Of a stretch of 64,000 nucleotides of DNA, positions 39,601 to 45,859 are shown in pieces. Under the pieces are notes generated by a model, which saw nothing but the letters and a program-made list of their open reading frames with translations, had not been told where the DNA came from and ran no database searches. Numbering within the stretch: position 1 is the first letter of the stretch; each line of letters opens with the position of its first letter. The position numbers and the translations under genes were made by a program. This stretch comes from Marisa cornuarietis (lineage: Eukaryota > Mollusca > Gastropoda > Architaenioglossa > Ampullariidae): positions 3,175,501 through 3,239,500 of the forward strand of contig SMMW01000576.1 of the NCBI GenBank assembly GCA_004794655.1. The letters run 5' to 3'.

Positions 39601-42600
39601 ACAAGCATGATCTGACTGGGGATTTTGGGGTGGGGTTTTTTTTCAAGCACCCTACTAAACATATACAACAGAGAGGGAGGGTAAAAGACAACCAGTGAGC
39701 ATGCCCTTTTTCGTTCACACACATGACAGTGGCCTGCAGTAACCATGTAAGGGAAAAAGGCATACTTGTTACATAGGCAAATAAAACATGTTTTTCTTTT
39801 TTCTTCAGGATTAAATGGAATGAGACCAAAATAAAGTTTTCGAAAACTATTGTGTTTCCCATTCCAAACAGGACTTGGAAAAATGCAAGTGACATAATAC
39901 ATCAGGTATAGTTGGTTGTTTTGATTGATATAGTGAAGGATATAGCCTTCTGTAGTCATCATCAAACCGGCTATGCGCAGACCCACTGACAACAAACATC
40001 TCCTGTCTTTGAACACTTTTTGTCCACAGATTGATTTTCAACAATGACCAGGAATGTGCAAATATAAACATGAGCACACAGTTTTCTCATTGTTTTCATA
40101 GTGATGTCCATTTTCAAACAGTTAAACGGTAAAAGCAATTCATTTTTTATTGGTTTTTGTAGCCAGAGGGACCCACATTTTTTTTCCTACATGTATGAAT
40201 TCATCATGAGTGTATGTAATAACTACTTGATTTCAGTACCAATAAGGTGCTATGGAGTGTATCAAAATTATTAAGTATTCAAGTTTGTAAGAAGGGGCAA
40301 TAATGCAGTCTATTATAGCTATGGGCAGAGAGAGATTTTTCACAGGAGGTGTCCAAAGCATATCTTCCCATGTATCACATGGCATCAACAGCTGTAAACA
40401 TGGACCTTCTCCACAGTCTTTCTCATTTGTATGCTGGTTTCGCAATCTCTCTGTCCATGATAGTAATAGTCTGAACAGTGTTGTAAACATCTGTTCTATG
40501 ATAATTGGTATCAGACAGAGGGATTTAGCTTCTTTTTGTGACCAGCAAATAGTACGGAAAGCTTCATCCATTTTATCATTACCTGAACATGTACTAACAA
40601 AAGAATTTTATTATTAAGCTCAGGTAAACGCTATGCCATGCCTATATGTAAGAGTAACAGACACCTAAAATCATTTGTGCCATCTGCAGTCCAGCTGCTT
40701 AATCTTAGATGAGCTGTCAGTGGTGTGTGTGCGTGTGTGATGTTGTATGTGTATTCTTGATTTCCTTGTGGAGCCTTCCCAATATAGTTTCAAAGCATGA
40801 TAAAGTGTTTGCTTGAGACTCTCATGGTTTGTTGTTTTACAATGTCAGTAAAAATGAAGGTGACCGGACACTTAATCCCCAGACATTTAATCCCCGACAC
40901 TTAATCCCCTAGACATTTAATCCCCAGACACTTAATCTCCAGACACTTAATCCTCAAAAATGCCCCCAAATCGCGACACAACACACAAAACTGCTATTTT
41001 GTGAACTTGAAATATTATAACCGTAAGAGAAATGTGTTGCGTGGTAACTCTAATGAGACGTAACAATCGCCCCAATTAGGGTACCTTCGATCATTAGCTT
41101 ACCTGTCATATTGATTAACAACACTTTTCATGTCATATTGTTGAAGATCATTGACTTTAATAGCTCACATGAACTTTAACTAATGTTATAGATGCTGAAG
41201 TTAAGTATTATTTTAATTGTCAAACTTATTTTGATGTTTACATGAAAATAATTTTTTGAATTTGAATTAAATTTTTCATTCTCTTCATAATTTTTTTAAG
41301 TTGAAATTTCATTTTGAGGATTAAGTGTCTGGGGATTAAGTGTCTGAGGATTAAATGTCTAGGGGATTAAGTGTCTGGGATTCAAAAATGATATAGCTAG
41401 CTTTAGCACTTGAAATTGTGTTCACTTCTTTGCTTGATGTGTACCAATGTTGCTATCTTTTACAGTATTTGAGTAGAGGGGAGGAGTTGCTCTGTAATCA
41501 TGTGGTAAATGTAGTCCACTGAAACAGAAGATTGCTGTTTTAAGGCTGACATAACTTGATCTGTGTCTGGAAACTTGCCCTTACCACTCATCGAAAGTGG
41601 GTACCCTATTTAATAGGGGAGAAAAAAGTTGTGAAAGGAGAGGGTTTGCTCTTTTCTGCATGATGTGCCTGTGACATGGTAAACCATGCACAGTTTATTG
41701 CCCCTACAGCTACAATGGGATCCTTCTACTTTTTACAGCAACGGTTTTCTGCTTTTGTGCATAAGTACTTTATACATATATACAAGGACACATAGACAAA
41801 TGACTGAATTAATGATATTTTTGTGTTAATGGTGTTTGTTACAGCCGAGGAATTCAATGATACAAAAGGGTTACGAACACAAAACAAGCTTTGAGGGCAA
41901 CATACACAGAGAAAATGCAAAAGTAAGTGCTTTGTCATATTTTCGAAGGAGCCTTGTAAACTAAAGAAAACTTTCGAAAGTTACAAATTCATTAATAGGC
42001 AGACCCCCAAAACTCAGCTATAAATTGATATTATAGTCATATTGATAGAATATCCATCATACTTAATTATATGCATGCAGCAGAAATTAATCAAATATTT
42101 GATGGCAGTTAGATAGGAAACCAGAGGGAGAGGGGGAAAGAGTGCAATGTACTCTGCCAAATAAATCAGTAGACTGATGGGTATAAGTAAAAAAAATTGA
42201 TTTAGTGAAGATGAGCTGTATCTTACATCACTAAAAACGAGTTGTAGATAATAAAATTTAACAATGAACATCGTGACATTTAGATGCTTCCTTATGTTAG
42301 CTGAATGTTCTTTTGCTTAGACTGAATAATATTAACTATATTCCAGGAGAGCCAGGGCTACCTCTCTTTAGAAAGAAACTAAACATAAACAATGTAAGGT
42401 TAACTAAAATACAATGTTATTTTGTATACATCCACACATGAGAAAATGAAGATGGCATTCTTGAAAGAGTGTTTGTTAAGTGGCTTCAAAAGAAAATGGT
42501 CAGTTTCCTGGAGATCGTTGGCATTTACATAGCTCCAACTTATGGCCCATAATCTGTCTCCGTGTGACTTTGAATTTTGCAAAAATCAAACGCCCACTTG

Positions 42601-44245
42601 AAGAAAGACCTTTCTGGACTGCAATGAGATCATTAAAACAGTGAAAAAAGTTGTTTTTGTAAAATTTCTTTGATGAACATCCTGATAACTATCATTGGAA
42701 ATGATGTTCCTGCATTTGTTTAATTATTGTGGATGACTATATTTTTGGTTTTCATTATCAGTTTATGCTAAATGATATTAGTATATTTGCACATCATTAA
42801 CAACTGCGAGCTATACATAAGCAACAGTTGCTGTATTGCTGCTTAAATTTGTAGCAGGAATGAAATAGAAGGAGAAAACACCCTACAAGACGAGTGAAAA
42901 TATGAAATTCTACTGCTCATTTATTTTACAAATGCAGAAACAAGATGACTGTGAAAGTGGATATGGTGGATCTGAAAAACCACCATATAAGCGCTATCTT
43001 GATATACCAACGACACAGGATCAAAGGTCACTGTATATGATGTCTGTACTCGAGGACCAGCAGGGTGGAGAGAACAGCAGTGAAGAAAACCAAGGTCGTT
43101 GCAAGACATGTAATGTCACGGACCCACCTAACTTGTCAACAAGTAAAACCCCAGCAACATATCCACATTTGATTCCACAATTTTGCTCTCCTGAGCTCCT
43201 AAATATTTCACAACAAAACAGAAAGTTAGGAATTGAAAAAAATCAGGGGATGGCAGCTGGTAAAGAGACCTCTAAAGCAGGTAAATTTACTTGTAAATCC
43301 CTGGAGTTGCCTTGTAATATTACATGTGCTCCCATGCATCCTGAGTATATCTTATGTAGGTCAAAGTTGAATTCCTTGGAACCACCAGCTGAGTCCACAA
43401 TTGAGCTACTTGGCAGTTGCAGGTCTGGTGAAGCTCAGCAAGATCCTTCCTCATCTTTAGAAATATCAGCAGCCTGTGATCCCTTAAACAACAAAACTAG
43501 TGATGAAAGCTGTACAGAAGACAAAGTCAGCACTCTGTTGAATGATATCTGTCAACCCACAATAAGCAGTTGCAAGCAAGCATCAGGTTCAGACACAAAT
43601 CAAATAGTTGTGTGCAACAGGAGTCAGAAAACCCTTTCAGAAACTGAGAGCTATAACAGTCTGTTACCATATGTACCTATGAAGAAAATTTCTGAAATGA
43701 CTACCAGTCCAAGGGCGGTGCCATTTTGTGGTAACAATGCCAACAAAGAAGGGAAGGAGGTCCTCATACCTTTTGTGGCAAGAATGGGAATAGACAGAAG
43801 CATGTTAATTCCTGCTGTAATGAAAATGGGTCATGGAAAATGCCAGGCTGAGAGAAAAAACACAAGGTGCTTGATGCCATCTGAGAATGAAGGAGGTGGT
43901 GCAGTGATGGATTTGTATGTGACTATGGCTGGGATAGAACACATGAAAAATCATATAGAGGAGATGAAACTGCATGATATTGACAGTGGTGGGTTTGAGT
44001 TTACAGAAGAGATAGAAGAGAGAGTGTTGTTTAGAGCAGAAAAACTGAATGCGGATGAAGTGCATTCAAGTGCAGCTGTGACTGCCATTTTTAAAGATGG
44101 CTCCCATTATTGGAATAGGTTGGAAGAGTCAGAAACAAAGAAGAATGAACTCCTTAGTGCAGAAACAGATGAAAACATTAAAATTGAGATTTTACTAGAG
44201 AAATGTTCAAAAGCAGAGGAAAAGTCTTTTGAGGGAAGATTTTAA
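12621..44245 (+). CDS. Receptor gene 1: class I cytokine receptor, gp130/Domeless type, with duplicated Ig-FN3 cassette
   Basis: Single-pass cell-surface receptor expected to bind a helical cytokine outside and a JAK kinase inside. Coding exons: 12621-12696, 15847-16098, 17292-17427, 20477-20637, 21636-21902, 22298-22454, 23081-23241, 27682-27800, 28534-28669, 29193-29290, 30968-31187, 33349-33518, 33783-33942, 34542-34685, 34814-34972, 38754-38835, 39809-39905, 41845-41922, 42938-44245. They sum to 3,981 nt, an exact multiple of three, and every junction keeps frame. Order: signal peptide, Ig-FN3 (A), Ig-FN3 (B), FN3, three FN3-like domains, transmembrane helix, Box1, long tail. Known gp130, LIFR and Domeless receptors share the Ig, cytokine-binding module, three FN3, TM and Box1 plan; the repeated Ig-FN3 unit recalls the double module of LIFR. 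Whether one transcript uses both cassettes cannot be seen here. No orthologue name is assigned. Confidence 0.85.
12925..15560 (+). mobile_element. Decayed I/R1-like LINE with RNase H, in gene 1 intron 1
   Basis: Reading across many stops and shifts: linker (PGRNYKKEDWTTFRNYLLDH; SIPRGIRRDYKPFW), RT start (KSLGKDGITNEMIK near 13,600), RT end (YRVQNVFCIIAGG, 14,260), RNase H (ADIWTHVYTDGSVK at 14,672; DSRALLQIL at 14,920), and a C-terminal zinc-knuckle-like CPCDIGTETPQH (15,260). The endonuclease is missing and part of the RT palm is deleted. Order and RNase H point to the I/R1 group. Confidence 0.8.
15847..16098 (+). CDS. Gene 1 exon 2: cassette A Ig-like domain
   Basis: Eighty-four codons' worth of sequence, phase 1 to phase 1, between ATTACAG and the donor GTAAGT. 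Key residues: MYYVGENLTVHCFLN (B-strand Cys), VVNETYLRLDKQ, then CACY near the F strand, typical of a small Ig-like N-terminal domain with an NET glycosylation site. It is exactly as long as the matching exon of gene 2 (252 nt). It is noticeably GC-richer than the later exons. Confidence 0.85.
16262..16846. mobile_element. Possible solo LTR or inverted-end element
   Basis: Ends ATGTAACAG and CTGGTTACATGT are near-inverted, with ACAA on both sides. The interior (16,330-16,700) is C/T-rich and unlike the surrounding intron. No coding potential. Weak case. Confidence 0.3.
17292..17427 (+). CDS. Gene 1 exon 3: cassette A, start of FN3 domain
   Basis: Begins YRPQSVTNLSYEYCNEKDFF, then ASWSLGV: the A and B strands of an FN3 domain with the conserved proline and the B-strand Trp. 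Enters in phase 1 and leaves in phase 2 at a GTAAGT donor, like exons B and C. Confidence 0.85.
18140..18535 (+). mobile_element. LINE endonuclease fragment in gene 1 intron 3
   Basis: Broken frame reading IKLVSAYAPT (one shift) and, further on, KLVILGGFNGRE, the pattern of an APE-type endonuclease (VYAPT ... GDFNAR). Preceded by 17,560-18,139, where nothing was recognised. Confidence 0.6.
18705..20296 (+). mobile_element. Probable solo LTR, interrupted by a LINE
   Basis: Starts TGTAGCGGTCTGTGTGG and ends CTCCGTAACA. After the LINE insertion it has a TATA box (TGTATATAAGCG at about 19,872) and a polyadenylation signal (AATAAAGCG at about 20,121), in promoter-to-polyA order on the + strand. 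No clear target duplication, and no internal region nearby. Within gene 1 intron 3. Confidence 0.6.
18897..19843 (-). mobile_element. L2/CR1-like LINE 3' end, nested in the LTR
   Basis: A 216-codon open frame (19,819-19,169) with SRLDYCNSLLAGCP, RVQNSAARLVLRARKRDHVT, LHWLPIRSRIQYKL and KQWNSFPFHIR, the standard C-terminus of L2/CR1-group reverse transcriptases. The 3'UTR ends in a TTA microsatellite at 18,899, as in this group. 5' truncated. Intact frame suggests a young insertion. Confidence 0.85.
20477..20637 (+). CDS. Gene 1 exon 4: cassette A, end of FN3 domain
   Basis: 161 nt, the same length as the B and gene 2 counterparts. The reading frame has a TAA at 20,445, which forces the acceptor to the TTTGCAG ending at 20,476. 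Contains GPWMKC, a second Cys, and LSLRVAVTNVRRNDTAV, the F-G strands of an FN3 domain. Donor GTGAGT, phase 1. Confidence 0.82.
20638..21635 (+). other. Gene 1 intron 4 between cassettes A and B
   Basis: 998 bp. A 114-codon minus-strand frame at 21,236-21,580 has no recognised motif. No second signal peptide was found, which argues against cassette B being the start of a separate gene. Confidence 0.5.
21636..21902 (+). CDS. Gene 1 exon 5: cassette B Ig-like domain
   Basis: Very similar to exon 2: VTTEKPLYYVGENMSVHCFL, a shared VVNETYLRLDKQ, and a Cys pair near the F strand. The acceptor is GTTGACAG (ending 21,635); a second in-phase AG at 21,647 would drop four residues. Phase 1 to phase 1. 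The A and B copies resemble each other more than either resembles gene 2, so the cassette duplicated after the two genes separated. Confidence 0.83.
22298..22454 (+). CDS. Gene 1 exon 6: cassette B, start of FN3 domain
   Basis: YRPQNVTDLKFEYYDQ then FRAFWKI, with glycosylation sites NVT, NTS and NIT. Phase 1 in, phase 2 out at CA|GTAAGT. This exon and its flanking introns are the parent type of the decayed copy at about 1,230-1,735. Confidence 0.86.
23081..23241 (+). CDS. Gene 1 exon 7: cassette B, end of FN3 domain
   Basis: 161 nt. Starts at the AG of ATGCAG (an in-frame TAA lies just upstream). Encodes HGPWDAC, a second Cys, and LSLRVTVTNIKRNDSAIALF. Donor GTGAGT at 23,242, phase 1, which joins either cassette B or A to exon 8. 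Confidence 0.84.
24100..25640 (-). pseudogene. Decayed YqaJ-exonuclease/SWIM zinc-finger element in gene 1 intron 7
   Basis: Minus strand, N to C: a SWIM finger (GCTCIAGQGKACSHT, about 25,480), a broken middle (25,041-24,775), then YqaJ motifs (CLSASPDGILND and IEVKCP at about 24,500-24,580) and a C-terminal part (KEHAFDIIFDAGYVS; LPRIVNDFYEGRLSL, 24,310-24,190). SPDG...EVKCP is the phage-type exonuclease core. Frames are broken, so it is a relic. SWIM plus YqaJ proteins are multi-copy in several invertebrates; whether they move as transposons is not settled here. Confidence 0.75.
26955..27087. repeat. Near-identical dispersed 130-bp repeat, copy 1
   Basis: TGCCATGCCTATATATAAGA to GATTTCCTTGT is almost identical to 40,634-40,766 (only two differences noticed). 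No ORF. Confidence 0.92.
27195..27420. mobile_element. Two opposed LINE/SINE 3' tails
   Basis: TTGCCCATTGGGACAAATAA followed by (CATTGT)n on the + strand, then the complement AATACTTTATTCGTCCCAGA with a CA-rich end. These are typical 3' ends of non-LTR elements, placed tail to tail. Confidence 0.5.
27438..27737. repeat. Perfect 150-bp tandem duplication across gene 1 exon 8
   Basis: 27,438-27,587 and 27,588-27,737 are identical base for base. Each copy carries intron sequence, the branch/acceptor region and the first 56 nt of exon 8. In the upstream copy the frame runs GCA then TGA at 27,588-27,590; in the downstream copy it continues into the rest of the exon. Confidence 0.97.
27682..27800 (+). 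CDS. Gene 1 exon 8: first half of second FN3 of the cytokine-binding module
   Basis: 119 nt, phase 1 to 0, the same length as gene 2. VKPAPVDFRQTEILNSTCAK then VVWWTSRYYPKYRL. It is split by the boundary of a perfect 150-bp tandem duplication: the copy at 27,532-27,587 repeats the acceptor and first 56 nt but then hits TGA, so only the second copy gives an open exon. Confidence 0.85.
28534..28669 (+). CDS. Gene 1 exon 9: second half of cytokine-binding FN3, WSXWS position
   Basis: 136 nt, phase 0 to 1, identical in length to gene 2. Contains ITICSLHPFRNYTLSVQALP and ends LHMPEDG. Where class I receptors carry WSXWS this exon has GFPGVLQTV, so the motif is lost or replaced. The donor is GCAAGT (28,670), a GC-AG intron; gene 2 has GTATAT at this site. 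Confidence 0.83.
29193..29290 (+). CDS. Gene 1 exon 10: start of membrane-distal FN3 1
   Basis: APSTGPKLTEGGYY, one Cys, then QSAQIYIYFK. Acceptor TTTTCCAG, donor AAG|GTAAAT, phase 1 to 0. Gene 2 has a matching exon three nucleotides longer. Confidence 0.85.
29457..30405 (+). mobile_element. Solo LTR (949 bp) in gene 1 intron 10
   Basis: TGTAGCGGGAGC ... GTCCAGCTACA, flanked by the 4-bp direct repeat CTAT (29,453-29,456; 30,406-30,409). TG..CA ends and a 4-bp duplication fit Ty3/Gypsy elements. It contains degenerate tandem units (CACCCTGAGTA...GCCGC...GGTGTTATGGTCCTG). AATAAAATT at about 29,931 could be its polyA signal. Confidence 0.85.
30642..30716. repeat. Imperfect hairpin
   Basis: CCCAGCCTGC and GCAGGCTGGG are exact inverted copies about 50 nt apart, with GTGGGC-rich inner sequence. 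Position is intron 10; no function assigned. Confidence 0.6.
30968..31187 (+). CDS. Gene 1 exon 11: end of membrane-distal FN3 1
   Basis: SVPPEDRNSATLNYTAKLYM through TVSVPCGQGFSITMYATNRV and VSPQANLTVPANDKG. The VPPE-RN-...-Y pattern followed by a G-strand SPQ is typical of the FN3 after the cytokine-binding module of gp130-type receptors. Phase 0 to 1, donor GTAGAA. Confidence 0.87.
32150..33140 (+). mobile_element. Decayed Ty3/Gypsy pol (RT and RNase H) in gene 1 intron 11
   Basis: Reading through shifts: LEDLHLY-like start, LDDII, HLERLERLLDRLRDCGLKL, ILGHIVSVAGVETDPKRC, QFLGFAVYYRHFVKGF, then RNase H start FELHTDASIHSLGAVV and SYLAHKLEFL. Order RT to RNase H is that of Ty3/Gypsy pol. 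Several in-frame stops. Downstream text has no integrase. Confidence 0.85.
33349..33518 (+). CDS. Gene 1 exon 12: start of FN3 2
   Basis: GLHKEIEDLDLRVEEFSEQD, then TARWTWRSNDTVL and LRLYYCDAKTC. Acceptor GTTGCAG, donor GTAAGG, phase 1 to 0. Aligns position for position with gene 2 exon 63,519-63,685 (TAHWVWKPE; LVLYYCERK). Confidence 0.84.
33543..33618. repeat. 38-bp tandem duplication
   Basis: GGGATGAACTGATGCAAGTG...GTAGATTTTTTT occurs twice in a row at 33,543 and 33,581, between gene 1 exons 12 and 13. Confidence 0.95.
33783..33942 (+). CDS. Gene 1 exon 13: end of FN3 2
   Basis: TLLESIDINIEIQNYTFNAG then FGFSAATFNGSWTGIVFTKC. Acceptor GACAAG at 33,782, donor GTGAGC at 33,943, phase 0 to 1. 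The FGFSAATF...G segment fits FN3 F-G strands. The gene 2 counterpart lies beyond the window. Confidence 0.8.
34088..34435 (-). mobile_element. LINE reverse transcriptase fragment in gene 1 intron 13
   Basis: TTFIDLTKDFDTISRDGLWK, IMEKFGYPPKFTRFVRQLH: the RT domain start (AFDTVSR, here DFDTISR) of a non-LTR element. The frame shifts before the GCMLAP part. Confidence 0.82.
34542..34685 (+). CDS. Gene 1 exon 14: start of membrane-proximal FN3 3
   Basis: LNLDLTAPILVSEEGQISVT, then WLHKRC and LLIHYWIVKWC. The W-L...L-I-H-Y-W-I-V-K pattern marks the B and C strands of an FN3 domain. Acceptor ATTGCAG, donor GTGAGT, phase 1 to 1. Confidence 0.84.
34814..34972 (+). CDS. Gene 1 exon 15: end of membrane-proximal FN3 3
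   Basis: YSTVYTRDSSVTHILRDVQS, then YSISIAAVTSHGNTNYSNPS. The A-V-T-x-x-G...SNPS string is the usual F-G loop of a membrane-proximal FN3. Acceptor AATGTAG, donor GTGAGG, phase 1 to 1. Only 128 bp of intron separates it from exon 14. Confidence 0.86.
35503..38436 (-). mobile_element. Nearly full-length decayed RTE-like LINE in gene 1 intron 15
   Basis: N to C on the minus strand: 5' leader (38,436-38,130), APE endonuclease (LGLCKTRWNGSGQ, DLKIIVGDINAKVG, AASDHHLLVATLK), linker (GRKNINACRPVKNKNGNVIT), RT (VDFEKAFDSVDRE, GVRQGCMLS, FADDISLL, INIKKTEVMW) and the region after it to about 35,503. Broken by shifts and stops into at least six frames. Endonuclease type fits the RTE/BovB group. Accounts for most of the 3.8-kb intron before the TM exon. 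Confidence 0.88.
38754..38835 (+). CDS. Gene 1 exon 16: transmembrane segment
   Basis: GLKMEHVAG followed by ISIATLVVGALLIVLWFC and then Arg: one hydrophobic span of about 19-20 residues with a basic stop-transfer residue, so a type I membrane protein. Phase 1 to 2; acceptor TTTTTCAG, donor AG|GTAATT. Confidence 0.87.
38836..39808 (+). other. Gene 1 intron 16, nothing recognised
   Basis: AT-rich unique sequence between the TM and Box1 exons. Minus-strand frames overlapping exon 17 (39,570-40,077) have no known motif. Confidence 0.4.
39809..39905 (+). CDS. Gene 1 exon 17: juxtamembrane Box1-like motif
   Basis: RIKWNETKIKF then SKTIVFPIPNRTW. The hydrophobic-P-x-P core close to the membrane matches the Box1 site where JAK FERM-SH2 regions dock in class I receptors. 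Phase 2 to 0; acceptor TTCTTCAG, donor CAG|GTATAG. Box1 is what separates a signalling receptor from a decoy, so this exon is strong support for function. Confidence 0.84.
40634..40766. repeat. Near-identical dispersed 130-bp repeat, copy 2
   Basis: Partner of 26,955-27,087, 13.7 kb away in another intron of gene 1. Sits 90 bp upstream of the second MITE. Confidence 0.92.
40858..41383. mobile_element. 526-bp MITE with repeat-built inverted ends, copy 2
   Basis: Same family as 7,111-7,728: AGGTGACCGGACACTTAATC, five more units, AT-rich core shared with copy 1, then inverted units ending GGGATTC. Flanked by the 8-bp direct repeat AAAAATGA (40,850-40,857; 41,384-41,391). Lies in gene 1 intron 17. 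Confidence 0.88.
41845..41922 (+). CDS. Gene 1 exon 18: cytoplasmic linker
   Basis: Twenty-six codons, phase 0 to 0: PRNSMIQKGYEHKTSFEGNI. Acceptor TTGTTACAG, donor GTAAGT. Because it is symmetric, skipping it would keep frame. No motif beyond a single Tyr was recognised. Confidence 0.72.
42938..44245 (+). CDS. Gene 1 exon 19: cytoplasmic tail and stop
   Basis: 435 residues and TAA. The acceptor is AATGCAG (42,937); the open frame runs further upstream, but Box1 and phase place the join here. Starts KQDDCESGYGGSEKPPYKRY. Tyrosines sit in YGGS, YLDI, YMMS, YNSL, YVPM (43,670) and YVTM (43,916); no YxxQ STAT3-type site was seen, while the two YxxM sites resemble PI3K p85 docking motifs. The rest is Ser/Thr/Glu-rich and looks disordered. 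Confidence 0.86.
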   Translation, partial: KQDDCESGYGGSEKPPYKRYLDIPTTQDQRSLYMMSVLEDQQGGENSSEENQGRCKTCNVTDPPNLSTSKTPATYPHLIPQFCSPELLNISQQNRKLGIEKNQGMAAGKETSKAGKFTCKSLELPCNITCAPMHPEYILCRSKLNSLEPPAESTIELLGSCRSGEAQQDPSSSLEISAACDPLNNKTSDESCTEDKVSTLLNDICQPTISSCKQASGSDTNQIVVCNRSQKTLSETESYNSLLPYVPMKKISEMTTSPRAVPFCGNNANKEGKEVLIPFVARMGIDRSMLIPAVMKMGHGKCQAERKNTRCLMPSENEGGGAVMDLYVTMAGIEHMKNHIEEMKLHDIDSGGFEFTEEIEERVLFRAEKLNADEVHSSAAVTAIFKDGSHYWNRLEESETKKNELLSAETDENIKIEILLEKCSKAEEKSFEGRF

Positions 44246-44750
44246 ATGTACTGTTCATTCTTCAATTTACACAAAAGGTTATATTTCCATAGATACAGTT
44301 GTGCATCCCAGGAACATGGGAAATGTACAGATTTGTGGTTGAACTCTTCCTGGCCACTTGATCATAGCATGACTTCATGATTCTCATGTCCACACTGACT
44401 ATTTTTTAAAATGAAAAACTGCACTGGGGTCTCATTTGTACAGTTTTGTTTGGTTTCAATATTCTTCTTGGATGAGCCACTCATGGTCGAACTGACAACA
44501 CTTCTGGTCCCTCGTCACCACCATAACCTGTTTTGCTCCCCCCAACCCCTTCCCCTCAGAGATCGCCTTAACAACAGCACTGGCCTCCTGTCTCTACCAT
44601 TATGGCTAAAGTGAGGTATTGTGCCATCAATACAGGCTTGTCTTCTCTACACCAAAATCCTGAAAAATTGAATTGATTAAGAAATACTTTAAGAGAACTT
44701 CAAGGAACTAAACAGAACGACCTCAGAATATAATGTATATGTTTGCTTGT
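44246..44750 (+). other. Gene 1 3' flank / start of 3'UTR
   Basis: No AATAAA close to the stop. The first clear AATAAA seen downstream is at 47,043, inside the duplicated intergenic block; the true 3' end cannot be placed. Confidence 0.4.
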
Positions 44751-44759
44751 CTCACCAAA

Positions 44760-45025
44760 AGGAGTGATAGAGGCTGAATTAGATACTGTGATAACCTGCT
44801 GTCACTTATACAAATCTGGGGTTTGGCAAGAAAGTGCTTCCACCTAGATGTGATCTCACCGTGAGGGGATCATGGAGTGGGGAGGAAACTGCATGGAGCA
44901 AACCATCTGTGTTGTCACATGCAGAGAGAAGTGTTCTTAGACAAGATCTGAACCTTGGACCTTTTGACTTTCACTAGAGTGGGGACGTAAATATTTTAAC
45001 CACTAGACTAGAGGGTGCCCTCATC
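44760..45025 (-). mobile_element. tRNA-derived SINE
   Basis: Minus strand: TAGTCTAGTGGTTAAAATAT (A-box-like) and CCAAGGTTCAGATCTTGTC (B-box-like), then a tail through CTCACGGTGAGATC to about 44,800. Diverged from any working tRNA. Confidence 0.65.
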
Positions 45026-45859
45026 CATGGTGTGGGCACCATGACTCCGGCCTTGATCGGTGGATTGCTGTCCTTCTTCTTTTCCTTATCTTTTTCTTTC
45101 TAAGAAAGGTTGATGTGACATTGCTCACTCTGGGGATTTTTTTCTGTGGAGTGGAGTATACAAGTTTGATCCTTTAACGTCATTTTTCCTCATTTACTAA
45201 TCACTCACATGTAAACAACTATATGTTTAAGTAGTGATGTAGATCCTAGTGCACTTGTCCTAATGTTTGCAGTTTACATTACATTACTGAATGAAATGTA
45301 GATATTGACAATCAAATTGTAAACATATTATTTACTGGGAAAATAATTTACAATTACAAGGGGCCCGGAGAGGTCATCTGCCCCTGAGGCCTGTGCTGGC
45401 TCTCAGCGGCCCTGCATGTATCTTAAATACTGATGCATGAACTTGAGTTGCAAGCGTGATTGCCTGGCCTGGACTTCACAGGACCATACAACCTTCTTAA
45501 GGAAATATGCCAACTAGGTATCTTGACAACAAAAACTATCAATACAAAGAAAAAACAAGCACAGACTCCTACTATCACAGGATTCTTGAACAAAGGAGAC
45601 CTGAAATGGAATACAACAGTTAACAATTAAACAATGACCATGCCATGACACAGGAAGTATACAAGAAGAATGATTACAAGATGCAGTGATCTGTGCATTT
45701 TCACCTGTGGCCTAAAACTCAGATTTATTCTTGTCCCTGCATCATATAAATGTATCCTTCCTTCAAGGGTTAAATATGAAAAAACAAATAATTTGTTTGT
45801 ATTCCTATATAATTTCATGTTTAGACCTGAATGTACATATATGTGGTAGTTTTTGTGTC

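Noticed and set aside
42902..42937. Upstream extension of the last exon to an ATG at 42,902
   Set aside because: The 36 nt before AATGCAG are intron: the acceptor gives phase 0 as required by exon 18, and the added residues have no counterpart.
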